From an uncultured Microbacterium sp. (lineage in GTDB: Bacteria > Actinomycetota > Actinomycetes > Actinomycetales > Microbacteriaceae): 53,253 bases of DNA. Below, in pieces: positions 1-9,837 of the stretch. The stretch is taken from NCBI RefSeq assembly GCF_947632095.1, contig NZ_CANROA010000011.1:1-53253 (forward strand), in the 5' to 3' direction. The position numbers and the translations under genes were made by a program. The first letter of the stretch is position 1. Each line of letters starts with the position of its first letter. Below the pieces are notes generated by a model, which saw nothing but the letters and a program-made list of their open reading frames with translations, did not search any database and had not been told where the DNA came from.

Positions 1-347
1 TCCGCGACGCGCAGCTGGCCGGTCACCCAGTAACCCGCCTCGCCCTCGTTGTAACGGGCCGAGACCACCAGGAAGTCACCGCCGATCCACGTTCCCGCCG
101 TCTCGACTCGTTGGCCGACATACGGCTCCGGAAGATACTCGCCCGGTTCGAGGACCTCGCCCAGCGGACGCACCTCCTCGGTGACGCCCACCGGTGCGGG
201 ATCGGTGTCGATCGCGCGCTCCAGCTGCCACCGTCCGAGGAACGCGAAGATCCCCGCGACGGCCAGGCATGCCAGCAGCACGGCGATCCACCGCCCGCGC
301 AGCATGACCTCACGAAGGGTCGGCGCGAACTCCTGCGATGTCGTCAC
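1..347 (-). CDS. SURF1-family cytochrome oxidase biogenesis protein (partial, 3' end outside window)
   Basis: This open frame runs off the left edge of the window. It begins at a GTG just after the guaB3 stop. The first 15 or so residues are polar. A single membrane span follows (about residues 20-38, IAVLLACLAVAGIFAFLG) and leads into GRWQLERA, which resembles the W-Q-x-x-R motif of SURF1 proteins. The next part, with VGQRVETAGTW and then FLVVSARYNEGEAGYWV, fits the periplasmic beta-rich part of the family. SURF1 proteins help assemble the haem-copper oxidase; that role comes from the family and was not tested here. The second membrane span expected near the C-terminus lies outside the window. 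The 17-base gap to guaB3 suggests co-transcription. The family call is fairly secure; the start could also be the internal ATG 14 codons later. Confidence 0.72.
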   Translation of the reverse strand, partial: MTTSQEFAPTLREVMLRGRWIAVLLACLAVAGIFAFLGRWQLERAIDTDPAPVGVTEEVRPLGEVLEPGEYLPEPYVGQRVETAGTWIGGDFLVVSARYNEGEAGYWVTGQLRVA

Positions 348-364
348 GATGGGCGATGCGTCGC

Positions 365-1489
365 TCAGGACTGCTGGTAGGGGGCAAGGACGACCTCGAC
401 GCGCTGGAACTCCTTGAGGTCGGAGTACCCGGTCGTGGCCATCGACTTGCGGAGCGCACCGATGAGGTTCGCCGTGCCGTCGGCGACCGGCGCCGGCCCG
501 TAGAGGATCTCCTCCAGCGTGGCGATGCCGGGCGTCTCGACGCGGCGGCCGCGTGGAAGCTGCGGGTGGTGCGCCTCGGGGCCCCAGTGGAATCCGCGGC
601 CCGGAGCATCCGTCGCGCGGGCGAGTGCGACTCCGAGCATGACGGCGTCCGCACCCATCGCGAGGGCCTTGACGATGTCGCCCGAGGTGCCCACGCCACC
701 ATCGGCGATCACGTGCACGTAGCGTCCGCCCGACTCGTCGAGGTAGTCACGGCGCGCGGCCGCGACATCGGAGACGGCCGTGGCCATCGGAGCGTGGATG
801 CCGAGGGTCGCACGTGTCGTCGACGCCGCTCCCCCACCGAAGCCGACGAGCACGCCGGCCGCACCGGTGCGCATGAGGTGCAGCGCCGCGGTGTAGGTGG
901 CCGCGCCGCCGACGATCACCGGCACGTCGAGGTCGTAGATGAACTTCTTCAGGTTCAGCGGCTCGGCGACGCTGGAGACGTGCTCGGCCGAGACGGTCGT
1001 GCCGCGGATGACGAACAGGTCGACGCCGGCAGCGGCGACCGTGTCGTAGAACTCCTGCGTGTGCTGCGGGGTGAGCGATCCGGCGACGGTCACGCCGGCC
1101 TCGCGGATCTCGGCCAGACGCGCGGTGATCAGCTCGGCCTTGATCGGCTCGGAGTACAGCTGCTGCATGCGCACAGTCGCCTTCTCAGCGGGCAGGCCCG
1201 CGATCTCGGCGAGCAGCGGTTCGGGGTTCTCGTATCGGGTCCACAGGCCCTCGAGGTCGAGAACGCCCAGGCCGCCGAGCTTTCCGAGCATGATGGCGGT
1301 GTGCGGGCTGACGACCGAGTCCATCGGAGCGGCGATGATCGGAGTGTCGAACGAGAAGGCGTCGATCGTCCACGCCGTCGACACGTCCTCGGGGTTCCGC
1401 GTCCGTCGGGACGGGACCACCGCGATGTCGTCGAACGTATATGCGCGGGTCGCGCGCTTGCCTCGGCCGATTTCGATGTCCATGCTCAC
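365..1489 (-). CDS. guaB3: GuaB3-family IMP dehydrogenase-like protein
   Basis: The protein is 374 residues long, a TIM-barrel IMPDH/GMP-reductase relative without the CBS insertion. The N-terminus (GRGKRATRAYTFDDIAVVPS) is typical of GuaB3. The active-site loop reads VGFGGGAASTTRATLG, where true IMPDH has GSICTTR. The catalytic Cys is therefore Ser, and the whole protein contains no cysteine. To my knowledge GuaB3 of other actinobacteria also lacks this Cys; cyanobacterial GuaB3 has been reported to act as a GMP reductase, so activity here is uncertain. The gene follows guaB on the same strand but after a 141-base gap. A TAGGCT box ends 6 bases before the GTG start, so it probably has its own leaderless promoter. 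A downstream ATG two codons in is the alternative start. Confidence 0.9.
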   Translation of the reverse strand: MSMDIEIGRGKRATRAYTFDDIAVVPSRRTRNPEDVSTAWTIDAFSFDTPIIAAPMDSVVSPHTAIMLGKLGGLGVLDLEGLWTRYENPEPLLAEIAGLPAEKATVRMQQLYSEPIKAELITARLAEIREAGVTVAGSLTPQHTQEFYDTVAAAGVDLFVIRGTTVSAEHVSSVAEPLNLKKFIYDLDVPVIVGGAATYTAALHLMRTGAAGVLVGFGGGAASTTRATLGIHAPMATAVSDVAAARRDYLDESGGRYVHVIADGGVGTSGDIVKALAMGADAVMLGVALARATDAPGRGFHWGPEAHHPQLPRGRRVETPGIATLEEILYGPAPVADGTANLIGALRKSMATTGYSDLKEFQRVEVVLAPYQQS

Positions 1490-1495
1490 CCCACA

Positions 1496-1501
1496 AGCCT
1501 A
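1496..1501 (-). promoter_or_regulatory. -10 box of a probable leaderless promoter for guaB3
   Basis: TAGGCT on the minus strand is followed by 6 bases and then the GTG start of guaB3. A transcript starting 6-7 bases after the box would begin at the start codon. No Shine-Dalgarno sequence is visible. Confidence 0.55.
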
Positions 1502-1560
1502 CCCCGCCCGCTTCGGAGTCCTCCCCGCGGGGATCTCCCACGTATCGAGTCCCGTCTACG

Positions 1561-1606
1561 CATCGAGCTCCCGTCGTATCTGCGTGGATACGACGGGAGC
1601 TCGATG
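1561..1606. repeat. Perfect 20-bp inverted repeat between guaB and guaB3
   Basis: The left arm is 1561-1580 and the right arm 1587-1606, an exact reverse complement, with the 6-base loop TGCGTG. It starts about 24 bases after the guaB stop. It may end guaB transcription, but no T-run follows on the minus strand. A degenerate third copy of the arm (GTATCGAGTCCCGTCTACG) lies just to the left at 1542-1560, so the element has two direct copies and one inverted copy of the same word. It could equally be a REP-like element or a protein-binding palindrome. Confidence 0.8.
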
Positions 1607-1630
1607 ATAAAGCGGGGGCTCGCGGAAGAG

Positions 1631-3172
<1,542 letters not shown>

Positions 3173-3187
3173 CTAAGTGCGGCGACG

Positions 3188-3203
3188 CCGGGAAAATTCC
3201 CGG
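3188..3203. promoter_or_regulatory. Inverted repeat in the guaB / liv divergent region
   Basis: CCGGGAA and TTCCCGG flank a 2-base spacer (AA). The site lies 13 bases upstream of the TAGACT -10 candidate of guaB, about where a -35 would be. This suggests an operator for a dimeric repressor or activator, but no regulator gene is nearby and the partner is unknown. Confidence 0.35.
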
Positions 3204-3335
3204 AACGGTGCCGGCCACCGTTTGATAACAACCTGGCGGGATTGGGAAGCGGCACATTACGCTCATAGCGTCGTTCATCATCGTCGAGACGACCCGAGCC
3301 TTGGCGACCTTTCACGGGACGACTGGGGAGGTTTC

Positions 3336-4655
3336 GTGGAACTGCCGACCAGCCATGAGCGCCGAACGGCACCGTGGATCATCACGCTCGTGAGCGCCGT
3401 CCTGGCCGCTGTCATGCTGCTGCTGACAGCCCCGGCCGCTTTCGCCGATACCGACGACCCTCCCGCCGAGCAGGAGGTGACCGACTTCTTCTTCGCCGGG
3501 GTCATCCGTTTCGACGACGATCCGCTTCCCGGCGTCGTCGTCGCGATCGAGGGATCCGGTTTCGAGGCCGAGACGGCGACCGACGACGCCGGACGATGGA
3601 CGCTCTACGTGCCGGAGAAGGCCGAGTACACGCTCACGGTCGACGAGTCCACCCTCCCCGATGGAGTCATCGTCGAAGGCGACTCCGCCTCGCAGGACGT
3701 GGAGTTCGGCCTCTCGAACCGCGTCGTCATCAATCTCTTCCTCGGCGAGGGCGTCCGCGAGACGACCTCCTTCCTCGACCAGTTCGTCGAGCGCCTGATC
3801 AACGGCATCAACTTCGGCCTCCTCCTCGCCCTCGCCGCGATCGGCGTCTCGCTGATCTTCGGCACCATGAACCTGACGAACTTCGCGCATGCCGAGATGG
3901 TCACTTTCGGCGCCGTCATGGCCGTCGTCTTCGGCGTCACCCTCGCGCTCCCCATGTGGCTGACGATCCCGCTCGTCGTCGTCTGCGGCGCGATCTTCGG
4001 CTATCTGATGGACGTCGGGCTCTGGAAACCTCTGCGAAAACGCGGAATGGGCATCATCCCGCTCATGATCGTCAGCATCGGCTTCTCCTTCGCCCTGCGC
4101 TACGTGTTCCTCTTCTTCTTCGGCGGCGGCACGGTGCAGCTGCCGAACGCCGGGGCGCCCAAGATCACCCTCTGGGGGCCGATCCGGCTCAGCATCATCG
4201 ACATCATGTCGATGAGCATCAGCGTCGTCGTCCTCATCGCGGTCGCCCTCTGGCTGCTTCACACGCGAACAGGCAAGGCGACACGGGCCATCTCCGACAA
4301 TCCCACCCTCGCCGCGGCATCCGGCATCAATGTCGACCGGGTCATCCGCATCGTCTGGGTCCTCGCCGCAGCGCTCGCCGCTCTCGGCGGCATCCTGTGG
4401 GCATACTTCCGACCGGGTGTGAGGTGGGACATGGGCGTGCACATCCTGCTGCTCATCTTCGCCGCCGTCTGCCTCGGCGGTCTCGGCACCGCCTTCGGCG
4501 CGCTGATCGGAGCGATCATCGTCGGCATCCTCGTCGAGGTCTCCACCCTGTGGCTGCCCTCCGACCTCAAATACGTCGGCGCACTCGCGATCCTGATCCT
4601 CGTGTTGCTGTTCCGGCCGCAGGGAATCCTCGGACGCAAAGAGAGGATCGGTTGA
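3336..4655 (+). CDS. Branched-chain amino acid / urea-type ABC permease (LivH) with N-terminal extracytoplasmic domain
   Basis: This is one of two membrane subunits of a HAAT-family ABC importer. The start is GTG 3336, supported by GGGGAGG five bases upstream; the open frame extends further 5' but without family support. The 439-residue protein has three parts: a signal-peptide-like segment (about 14-36, ending AFADTDDPP), a beta-rich domain (about 50-135, with PLPGVVVAIEGSGFEAETAT and DDAGRWTLYVPEKAEYTLTV) resembling carboxypeptidase-regulatory or CNA-B folds, and the LivH permease from about residue 150 (NLTNFAHAEMVTFGA, then the EAA-like loop). An ordinary LivH is about 290-310 residues, so the extra domain is an addition. 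It should face outside the cell. It heads an operon with livM, livG and livF; the substrate cannot be told from sequence. Confidence 0.85.
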   Translation: MELPTSHERRTAPWIITLVSAVLAAVMLLLTAPAAFADTDDPPAEQEVTDFFFAGVIRFDDDPLPGVVVAIEGSGFEAETATDDAGRWTLYVPEKAEYTLTVDESTLPDGVIVEGDSASQDVEFGLSNRVVINLFLGEGVRETTSFLDQFVERLINGINFGLLLALAAIGVSLIFGTMNLTNFAHAEMVTFGAVMAVVFGVTLALPMWLTIPLVVVCGAIFGYLMDVGLWKPLRKRGMGIIPLMIVSIGFSFALRYVFLFFFGGGTVQLPNAGAPKITLWGPIRLSIIDIMSMSISVVVLIAVALWLLHTRTGKATRAISDNPTLAAASGINVDRVIRIVWVLAAALAALGGILWAYFRPGVRWDMGVHILLLIFAAVCLGGLGTAFGALIGAIIVGILVEVSTLWLPSDLKYVGALAILILVLLFRPQGILGRKERIG

Positions 4656-4657
4656 TC

Positions 4658-5635
4658 ATGGACTGGGGAGCGATCTTCAACAACACCGCCGCCTGGATGC
4701 TGAGTCCCACGACGATCGCCTATGCGATCGCCGCCACGGGCCTCGCCGTGCATTTCGGCTACGCGGGACTCCTGAACTTCGGCATGGCCGGGTTCATGGC
4801 CATCGGCGCCTACAGCTACGCCATCTCGATCCTCTCGTTCGGGCTGCCCTGGTGGGTGGGCATCATCGTCGGCATGGTGATGTCGACGCTGTTCGCCTTC
4901 ATCCTCGGCATCCCGACGCTGCGCCTGCGCGCCGACTACCTCGCCATCGCGACGATCGCCGCGGCCGAGATCGTCCGGCTCCTCTTCACCTCGACGGCCT
5001 TCGAGAAGCACACGAATGCGGCCGATGGTCTGGGCGGCTACCACGCGGGTTTCCGCGCGGCGAACCCCTTCCCCGAGGGGAACTACGGATTCGGCCCATG
5101 GACGTTCAACGCGAACCAGCTCTGGGTCCGTGTCTTCGGGCTGCTGGTCCTCGCCGTATGCATCTACCTCGTCTGGGCGCTCATGCGCAGCCCCTGGGGC
5201 CGTGTACTCAAGGGCATCCGCGAAGACGAGGACGCCGTGCGATCCCTCGGCAAGAACGTGTTCGCCTACAAGATGCAGGCGCTCGTGATCGGCGGGATCA
5301 TGGGCGGCCTCGGCGGCGCCGTGTTCGCCCTGCCATCCGCCGTGGTGCCGGCCAGCTACACGACCTCGTTGACGTTCTTCCTCTGGACCATCCTCCTCCT
5401 CGGCGGTGCCGCCACCGTCTTCGGACCGGCTCTGGGCGCCGTGATCTTCTGGGTCATCATGGCCTTCCTCGAAGGAGTCCTGCCCAGCCTGGCGGCCCAG
5501 GGCATCCTGCCCATGTCGGCGATCCAGGCGGGCACCCTCCGCTTCGTGATCGTCGGAATCGCGCTCATGCTGCTGGTGATCTTCCGGCCGCAGGGGCTCC
5601 TCGGAAACAAGAGGGAGCTGACCTTTGTCAAATAA
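4658..5635 (+). CDS. livM: Branched-chain amino acid-type ABC permease (LivM)
   Basis: This is the second membrane subunit of the importer, 325 residues long. The start is ATG 4658, two bases after the livH stop; the much longer open frame upstream is a shadow of livH. The typical features are GLAVHFGYAGLLNFGMAGFM near the N-terminus, IPTLRLRADYLAIATIAAAEI in the middle, the cytoplasmic coupling loop SPWGRVLKGIREDEDAVRSLGKN, and about eight to nine hydrophobic spans. The C-terminus IFRPQGLLGNKREL is the usual LivM ending. It overlaps livG by 11 bases, so the two are probably translationally coupled. Confidence 0.92.
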   Translation: MDWGAIFNNTAAWMLSPTTIAYAIAATGLAVHFGYAGLLNFGMAGFMAIGAYSYAISILSFGLPWWVGIIVGMVMSTLFAFILGIPTLRLRADYLAIATIAAAEIVRLLFTSTAFEKHTNAADGLGGYHAGFRAANPFPEGNYGFGPWTFNANQLWVRVFGLLVLAVCIYLVWALMRSPWGRVLKGIREDEDAVRSLGKNVFAYKMQALVIGGIMGGLGGAVFALPSAVVPASYTTSLTFFLWTILLLGGAATVFGPALGAVIFWVIMAFLEGVLPSLAAQGILPMSAIQAGTLRFVIVGIALMLLVIFRPQGLLGNKRELTFVK

Positions 5636-6596
5636 CGCCGCACCCACGAACGGGCGAACCAAGAGCACCGGCCTGCACACCGGCGACGCCGTCCCCGGGT
5701 GCAAAAAGGTCGACCCGATCCTCGTCGCCGACCACGTCACCCGCCGCTTCGGCGGCCTCACCGCGGTCGACGTCGACCACCTCGAGATCCCCCGGAACGC
5801 CATCACCGCCCTCATCGGCCCGAACGGCGCCGGCAAGACCACCCTGTTCAACCTGCTCTGCGGATTCGACAAGCCGAACACCGGCACGTGGAGCTTCGAC
5901 GGGCACCAGCTCTCGGGCATCCCGTCCTTCAAGGTGGCCCGTATGGGGCAGGTGCGCACCTTCCAGCTCACCAAGGCGCTCTCCCTCCTCACCGTGCTCG
6001 AGAACATGAAACTCGGCGCACCGGACCAGAAGGGCGAGAGCATCCTGCCCAGCCTCATCCCCGCGATCTGGCGCAAGCAGGACACCGAGCTCGAGACGAA
6101 GGCCATGGACCTCCTGGCCCGCTTCAAACTCGATACCAAGGCACAGGACTACGCCGCGAGCCTGTCCGGCGGGCAGCGCAAGCTGCTCGAGATGGCGCGC
6201 GCCCTCATGCGCGACCCCAGTCTCGTCATGCTCGACGAGCCCATGGCCGGCGTGAACCCGGCCCTCACCCAATCCCTGCTCGAGCACATCCTCGATCTGA
6301 AGGACCTCGGCATGACCGTGCTCTTCGTCGAGCACGACATGAACATGGTCCGCCACATCGCCGACTGGGTCGTCGTCATGGCCGAAGGCCGCGTCGTCGC
6401 CGAGGGGCCACCCGAGAGCGTCATGCAGGACCGGGCCGTCATCGACGCCTACCTGGGCAGCCACCAGGACGTCGACCTCGGCGTGGTGACAGGCCGGTAC
6501 ACGGGCGAGCTCGACGAGTCCGCCGAGGAGATGCTCGAAGAGATCCGCGAAGAGCAGGAGGCCGCGATCCACGCCGCAGAGGAGGACAAGCGATGA
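5625..6596 (+). CDS. livG: Branched-chain amino acid-type ABC transporter ATPase (LivG)
   Basis: This is an ATP-hydrolysing subunit of the importer on the cytoplasmic side. The start is a TTG at 5625 inside the end of livM, with GAGGGAG about eight bases upstream; no ATG or GTG lies nearby in frame. Walker A is GPNGAGKTT (about 65-73), the signature is LSGGQRKLLEMARAL, Walker B is VMLDEPMAGVNP, and the switch region is VLFVEHDMNMV. At 323 residues it is longer than a usual LivG (about 255). The excess is a 30-residue polar N-terminus and an acidic, Glu-rich C-terminal tail (SAEEMLEEIREEQEAAIHAA). Such tails occur in some actinobacterial homologues; their role is unknown. Confidence 0.93.
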   Translation: MSNNAAPTNGRTKSTGLHTGDAVPGCKKVDPILVADHVTRRFGGLTAVDVDHLEIPRNAITALIGPNGAGKTTLFNLLCGFDKPNTGTWSFDGHQLSGIPSFKVARMGQVRTFQLTKALSLLTVLENMKLGAPDQKGESILPSLIPAIWRKQDTELETKAMDLLARFKLDTKAQDYAASLSGGQRKLLEMARALMRDPSLVMLDEPMAGVNPALTQSLLEHILDLKDLGMTVLFVEHDMNMVRHIADWVVVMAEGRVVAEGPPESVMQDRAVIDAYLGSHQDVDLGVVTGRYTGELDESAEEMLEEIREEQEAAIHAAEEDKR

Positions 6597-7327
6597 GCAC
6601 GACGCAGACGCCCGTCGTCGAGGTGAAGAACCTCACAGCGGGATACCTCCCCGGTGTGAACATCCTCACCGACACCAACCTCGTCGCAGCCCGGGGCGAA
6701 CTGATCGGAATCATCGGCCCCAATGGCGCCGGAAAATCCACCCTGCTGAAAGCGATCTTCGGACAGGTCAAGGTACGCGGCGGAGACATCCTCGTCGATG
6801 GCGAGAGCATCGTCGGCCTCAAGGCGAACGAGCTCGTCCAGCGCGGCGTCGGCTTCGTGCCCCAGACCAACAACGTGTTCCCCTCGTTGACGATCGAGGA
6901 GAACCTGCAGATGGGCATCATCCAGCGCCCGAAGGCCTACAAAGAGAGGCTCGAGTTCGTCACCGGCATCTTCGCGGAGCTCGGCGGACGTCTCAAGCAG
7001 CGAGCCGGATCGCTGTCGGGCGGTGAACGGCAGATGGTCGCCATGTCGCGGGCGCTCATGATGGACCCATCGGTGCTGCTGCTCGACGAGCCCTCCGCCG
7101 GGCTCTCCCCCGTGCGGCAGGACGATGCCTTCATCCGGGTCTCCGACATCAACAAGGCCGGCGTCACCACCATCATGGTCGAGCAGAACGCACGCCGCTG
7201 CCTGCAGATCTGCGACCGCGGATACGTGCTCGACCAGGGGCACGACGCGCACACCGGCACCGGACGCGAATTGCTGAACGACCCGAAGGTGATCGGGCTC
7301 TACCTCGGGACGCTCGGCGAGGACTGA
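6593..7327 (+). CDS. livF: Branched-chain amino acid-type ABC transporter ATPase (LivF)
   Basis: This is the second ATPase subunit, 244 residues long. It starts at ATG 6593 in an ATGA overlap with the livG stop. Walker A is GPNGAGKST (about 42-50), the signature is LSGGERQMVAMSRALM, Walker B is VLLLDEPSAGLSP, and the position after Walker B reads VEQNARR, as is normal for LivF. The C-terminal portion (GHDAHTGTGRELLNDPKVIGLYLG) follows the family pattern. It is the last gene of the livHMGF operon and is followed by a bidirectional terminator. Confidence 0.94.
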   Translation: MSTTQTPVVEVKNLTAGYLPGVNILTDTNLVAARGELIGIIGPNGAGKSTLLKAIFGQVKVRGGDILVDGESIVGLKANELVQRGVGFVPQTNNVFPSLTIEENLQMGIIQRPKAYKERLEFVTGIFAELGGRLKQRAGSLSGGERQMVAMSRALMMDPSVLLLDEPSAGLSPVRQDDAFIRVSDINKAGVTTIMVEQNARRCLQICDRGYVLDQGHDAHTGTGRELLNDPKVIGLYLGTLGED

Positions 7328-7409
7328 CGCCGCGCGCACGGCGCGGGGTGGATTTCACGGCTCACGACCCGATTGGAGCCGTATTTTCCATCCCACGCCC
7401 GGGCGCAGA

Positions 7410-7443
7410 GAAGGGGCCGGATGCCGCAGCGCCCGGCCCCTTC
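7410..7443. terminator. Bidirectional terminator between livF and the binding-protein gene
   Basis: An 11-bp perfect stem (GAAGGGGCCGG at 7410-7420 with CCGGCCCCTTC at 7433-7443) encloses a 12-base loop between two convergent genes. There is only a short T-run, as is common in high-GC actinobacteria. Confidence 0.7.
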
Positions 7444-7451
7444 CTGACAGA

Positions 7452-8717
7452 TCAGTTGATACGGGTGTGGGTGTTGTCGGCGCCGTACTGGAAGACGCCG
7501 ATCGTGGCTTCCGTCGGGTCGCCGTTGTCGTCGAAGGTGATGGCTCCGGAGTAGCCGTCGTAGTCGGCGGTGCCTCCGTCGAGGATGATCTGCGCGCAGG
7601 CCTCGAACGACTCGCACTTCTCACCGTCGCCCGAGCCCCCGGAGACCTCCTGCAGGAAGCCGGCGATGTCGGCGGCATCCGTCGAATTGGCGGCGAGCGA
7701 AGCGAGCGCGAGCAGCACGACCGCATCGTACGATTCTGCGCCGTAGTTGAAGTCGACGAGCTCTTCCCCGGCCTGCTCCTGCCACTGGTCGATCAGACGC
7801 TGCTGGAAGTCGTCGGCGAGCACGGGGCCCGGCTGGGTTCCCTTGCTGCCCTCGATCGACCCCGGCATGTCGGCGCCCCACTGCTGGGTGTTGCCGTCGA
7901 CGAGGTAGAACTTGCTGCCGTCGAAGCCGTTCGACATGAACGCCGGGATGATCGTCGAGGTCTCCTCGAAGCCGATCACGGCGACCGCGTCGGGGCTCTG
8001 CGCGAGGATCGAGCTGATCTGCGCATCGAACGACGTGTCGTTGGCGTTGTAGGCCTCGGATGCCACGACCGTTCCGCCACCGGCCTCGAAGTTCTCCGTC
8101 AGCGATGCTTCCAGCCCGGAGCCGTAGGCATCGTTGAGATAGATGATGCCGAGGTTGGCGTGCCCGTCGAGACCGATCTCCGTGGCGAGGACCTCACCCT
8201 GCAACAGGTCGCTGGGGGCGGTGCGCCAATAGAGGTCGTTGTCATCCCAGGTGGTGAAGTCCGGCGAGGTGTTCGCCGGCGAGAAGGTGATCACGCCCGC
8301 GCTGATGGCCTGGTCGAGGAACAGCTTCGTCACACCCGACGAGGCCGCGCCGATCAGCGCCGAGACGCCGGAGTCGAGCAGACGCGGAACCGTCGTCTCG
8401 AACGCCTTGTTGTCGGCATCGCCGGAGTCACCGTACTGGACGTCGACCGTGATGCCGAGCCCTGCCGCGTTGATCTCGGCGGCAGCGAGGCCGACACCGG
8501 CCTCTTCCGGCGGGCCGAGGTAGGCGAGCTGCCCGGTCTGGGGAAGGACGGTGCCGATGCTGAGCGTGAGGTCCTCACGATCAGTGGGAGTGGATGGGTC
8601 GGCCGAATCATCGGTTCCGGTGCCCCCACCGCACCCGGTCAGAACGATAGCGCCCGCACTGACCAGGGCCATACCGCCGAGGAATTTTCGTGCGCGCGTA
8701 CTGGTGAAGAGACTCAT
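7452..8717 (-). CDS. ABC transporter substrate-binding lipoprotein (LivK / amide-urea type)
   Basis: This is the probable ligand-binding partner of the neighbouring livHMGF importer. It has 421 residues. The N-terminus is a lipoprotein signal: basic start, hydrophobic run, and the lipobox LTGCGGG with the modified Cys at about 29. The mature part is a type-I periplasmic binding fold (Peripla_BP_6 type), with LSIGTVLPQTGQLAYLGPPEEAG, then LIGAASSGVTKLFLDQAI and VITFSPANTSPDFT. Such proteins bind branched amino acids, amides or urea; the ligand is not predictable here. The gene is convergent with the operon it serves, with a terminator between. AAGGGAG four bases before the ATG supports the start. 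Confidence 0.9.
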   Translation of the reverse strand: MSLFTSTRARKFLGGMALVSAGAIVLTGCGGGTGTDDSADPSTPTDREDLTLSIGTVLPQTGQLAYLGPPEEAGVGLAAAEINAAGLGITVDVQYGDSGDADNKAFETTVPRLLDSGVSALIGAASSGVTKLFLDQAISAGVITFSPANTSPDFTTWDDNDLYWRTAPSDLLQGEVLATEIGLDGHANLGIIYLNDAYGSGLEASLTENFEAGGGTVVASEAYNANDTSFDAQISSILAQSPDAVAVIGFEETSTIIPAFMSNGFDGSKFYLVDGNTQQWGADMPGSIEGSKGTQPGPVLADDFQQRLIDQWQEQAGEELVDFNYGAESYDAVVLLALASLAANSTDAADIAGFLQEVSGGSGDGEKCESFEACAQIILDGGTADYDGYSGAITFDDNGDPTEATIGVFQYGADNTHTRIN

Positions 8718-8851
8718 GCTGCTCCCTTGCTAGATCATGATTCCCGAACGACTCGGGCGCCGTCCGTGAAACAACGGTAGCGGCGAACCCTGTCGCGTTG
8801 TGTTGCGATGCGTTAACGGTCTGATCGGGCTTTTCGCCGGGATGCCGGGGC

Positions 8852-9784
8852 TCAGACGATCGCGGCGGGGCGGCTGCGGCGCCCTCGGCGCGCGGCGAGG
8901 ACCAGATCGATGACGAAGACGATGACGGCGCACCAGACGATCGCGAATCCGATCCAGCGTTCCAGCGGCATGGGCTCCTCGAGGATCAGCACTCCGGTGA
9001 GGAACTGCATGATCGGCGTCATGAACTGGATCATTCCGATCAGGGTGAGGTCGATGCGCCGGGCGCCGGCGGCGAAGAGGAGCAGGGGCACCGCCGTGGC
9101 GACGCCCGTGAAGAGCATGAGCACCGTGTGCCCGATGCCGAATGATCCGAAGGTGATCCCGCTGCTCTGGGCGACGATGATGAGTTGCACGATCGCGATG
9201 GGCAGGAGCCAGAAGGACTCGAGGGTGAGTCCGCTGACCGCGTCGACGGCGGCGCCGATGCGCTTCTTGATGAGCCCGTAGACACCGAAGGACGCTGCCA
9301 GGGACAGCGCGATCCAGGGGAACGAGCCGTATCCGATGATGATCACCACGACGGCGAGCGCGGCGATGCCGATGGCGACCCATTGCAGACGGCGGATGCG
9401 CTCATGCAGCACGATAACGCCCAGCAGGACCGTGAAGATGGGGTTGATGAAGTATCCCAGCGAGGTCTCGACGACGTGGCCGGTGAGGGTCCCGATGAGG
9501 AATACCTGCCAGTTGATGTAGATGAGCAGGCCCGCCAGGGCGGTCAATCCGAGAAGTCGCGGCTGCCGGATGATCGCGATGATGCGCCGCCATCCGCGCA
9601 GGACGGTGAGCAGCACGAGGCAGAAGACGAGGGAGAAGATCACACGGGCGGCGACGATCTCCCAGGGGCCTGCGGGCACGAGCAGCAGGAAGTACAGCGG
9701 GAGGAACCCCCACAGCAGGTAGGCCCCGACCGAGTAGGCGATACCGGCGGGTTGCTCGGCGCGTTGGCGGGTCACGAGGTTCAC
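8852..9784 (-). CDS. rarD: EamA/DMT-superfamily transporter, RarD type
   Basis: This is an integral membrane protein of about 310 residues with roughly ten hydrophobic spans. It opens with the RarD-like sequence GIAYSVGAYLLWGFLPLYF. Other family features are INWQVFLIGTLTGHVVETSLGYFINPIFTVLLGVIVLHERI and the repeat half FLTGVLILEEPMPLERWIGFAIVW. RarD proteins are drug/metabolite transporter-superfamily exporters with no firmly established substrate. The open frame extends 21 codons further, but that extension would translate the groES terminator, so GTG 9784 (or GTG three codons later) is preferred. It reads in the same direction as groES, behind its terminator. Confidence 0.88.
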   Translation of the reverse strand: MNLVTRQRAEQPAGIAYSVGAYLLWGFLPLYFLLLVPAGPWEIVAARVIFSLVFCLVLLTVLRGWRRIIAIIRQPRLLGLTALAGLLIYINWQVFLIGTLTGHVVETSLGYFINPIFTVLLGVIVLHERIRRLQWVAIGIAALAVVVIIIGYGSFPWIALSLAASFGVYGLIKKRIGAAVDAVSGLTLESFWLLPIAIVQLIIVAQSSGITFGSFGIGHTVLMLFTGVATAVPLLLFAAGARRIDLTLIGMIQFMTPIMQFLTGVLILEEPMPLERWIGFAIVWCAVIVFVIDLVLAARRGRRSRPAAIV

Positions 9785-9801
9785 CCTATGCCCGGGGATG
9801 C

Positions 9802-9837
9802 GAGAAGGCCCGGATGCCGTGGCATCCGGGCCTTCTC
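9802..9837. terminator. Terminator after groES
   Basis: A perfect 17-bp stem (9802-9818 with 9821-9837) and a 2-base centre lie 39 bases beyond the groES stop. The outer GAGAAGG / CCTTCTC arms give a weak T-rich end. It separates groES from rarD. Confidence 0.8.
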
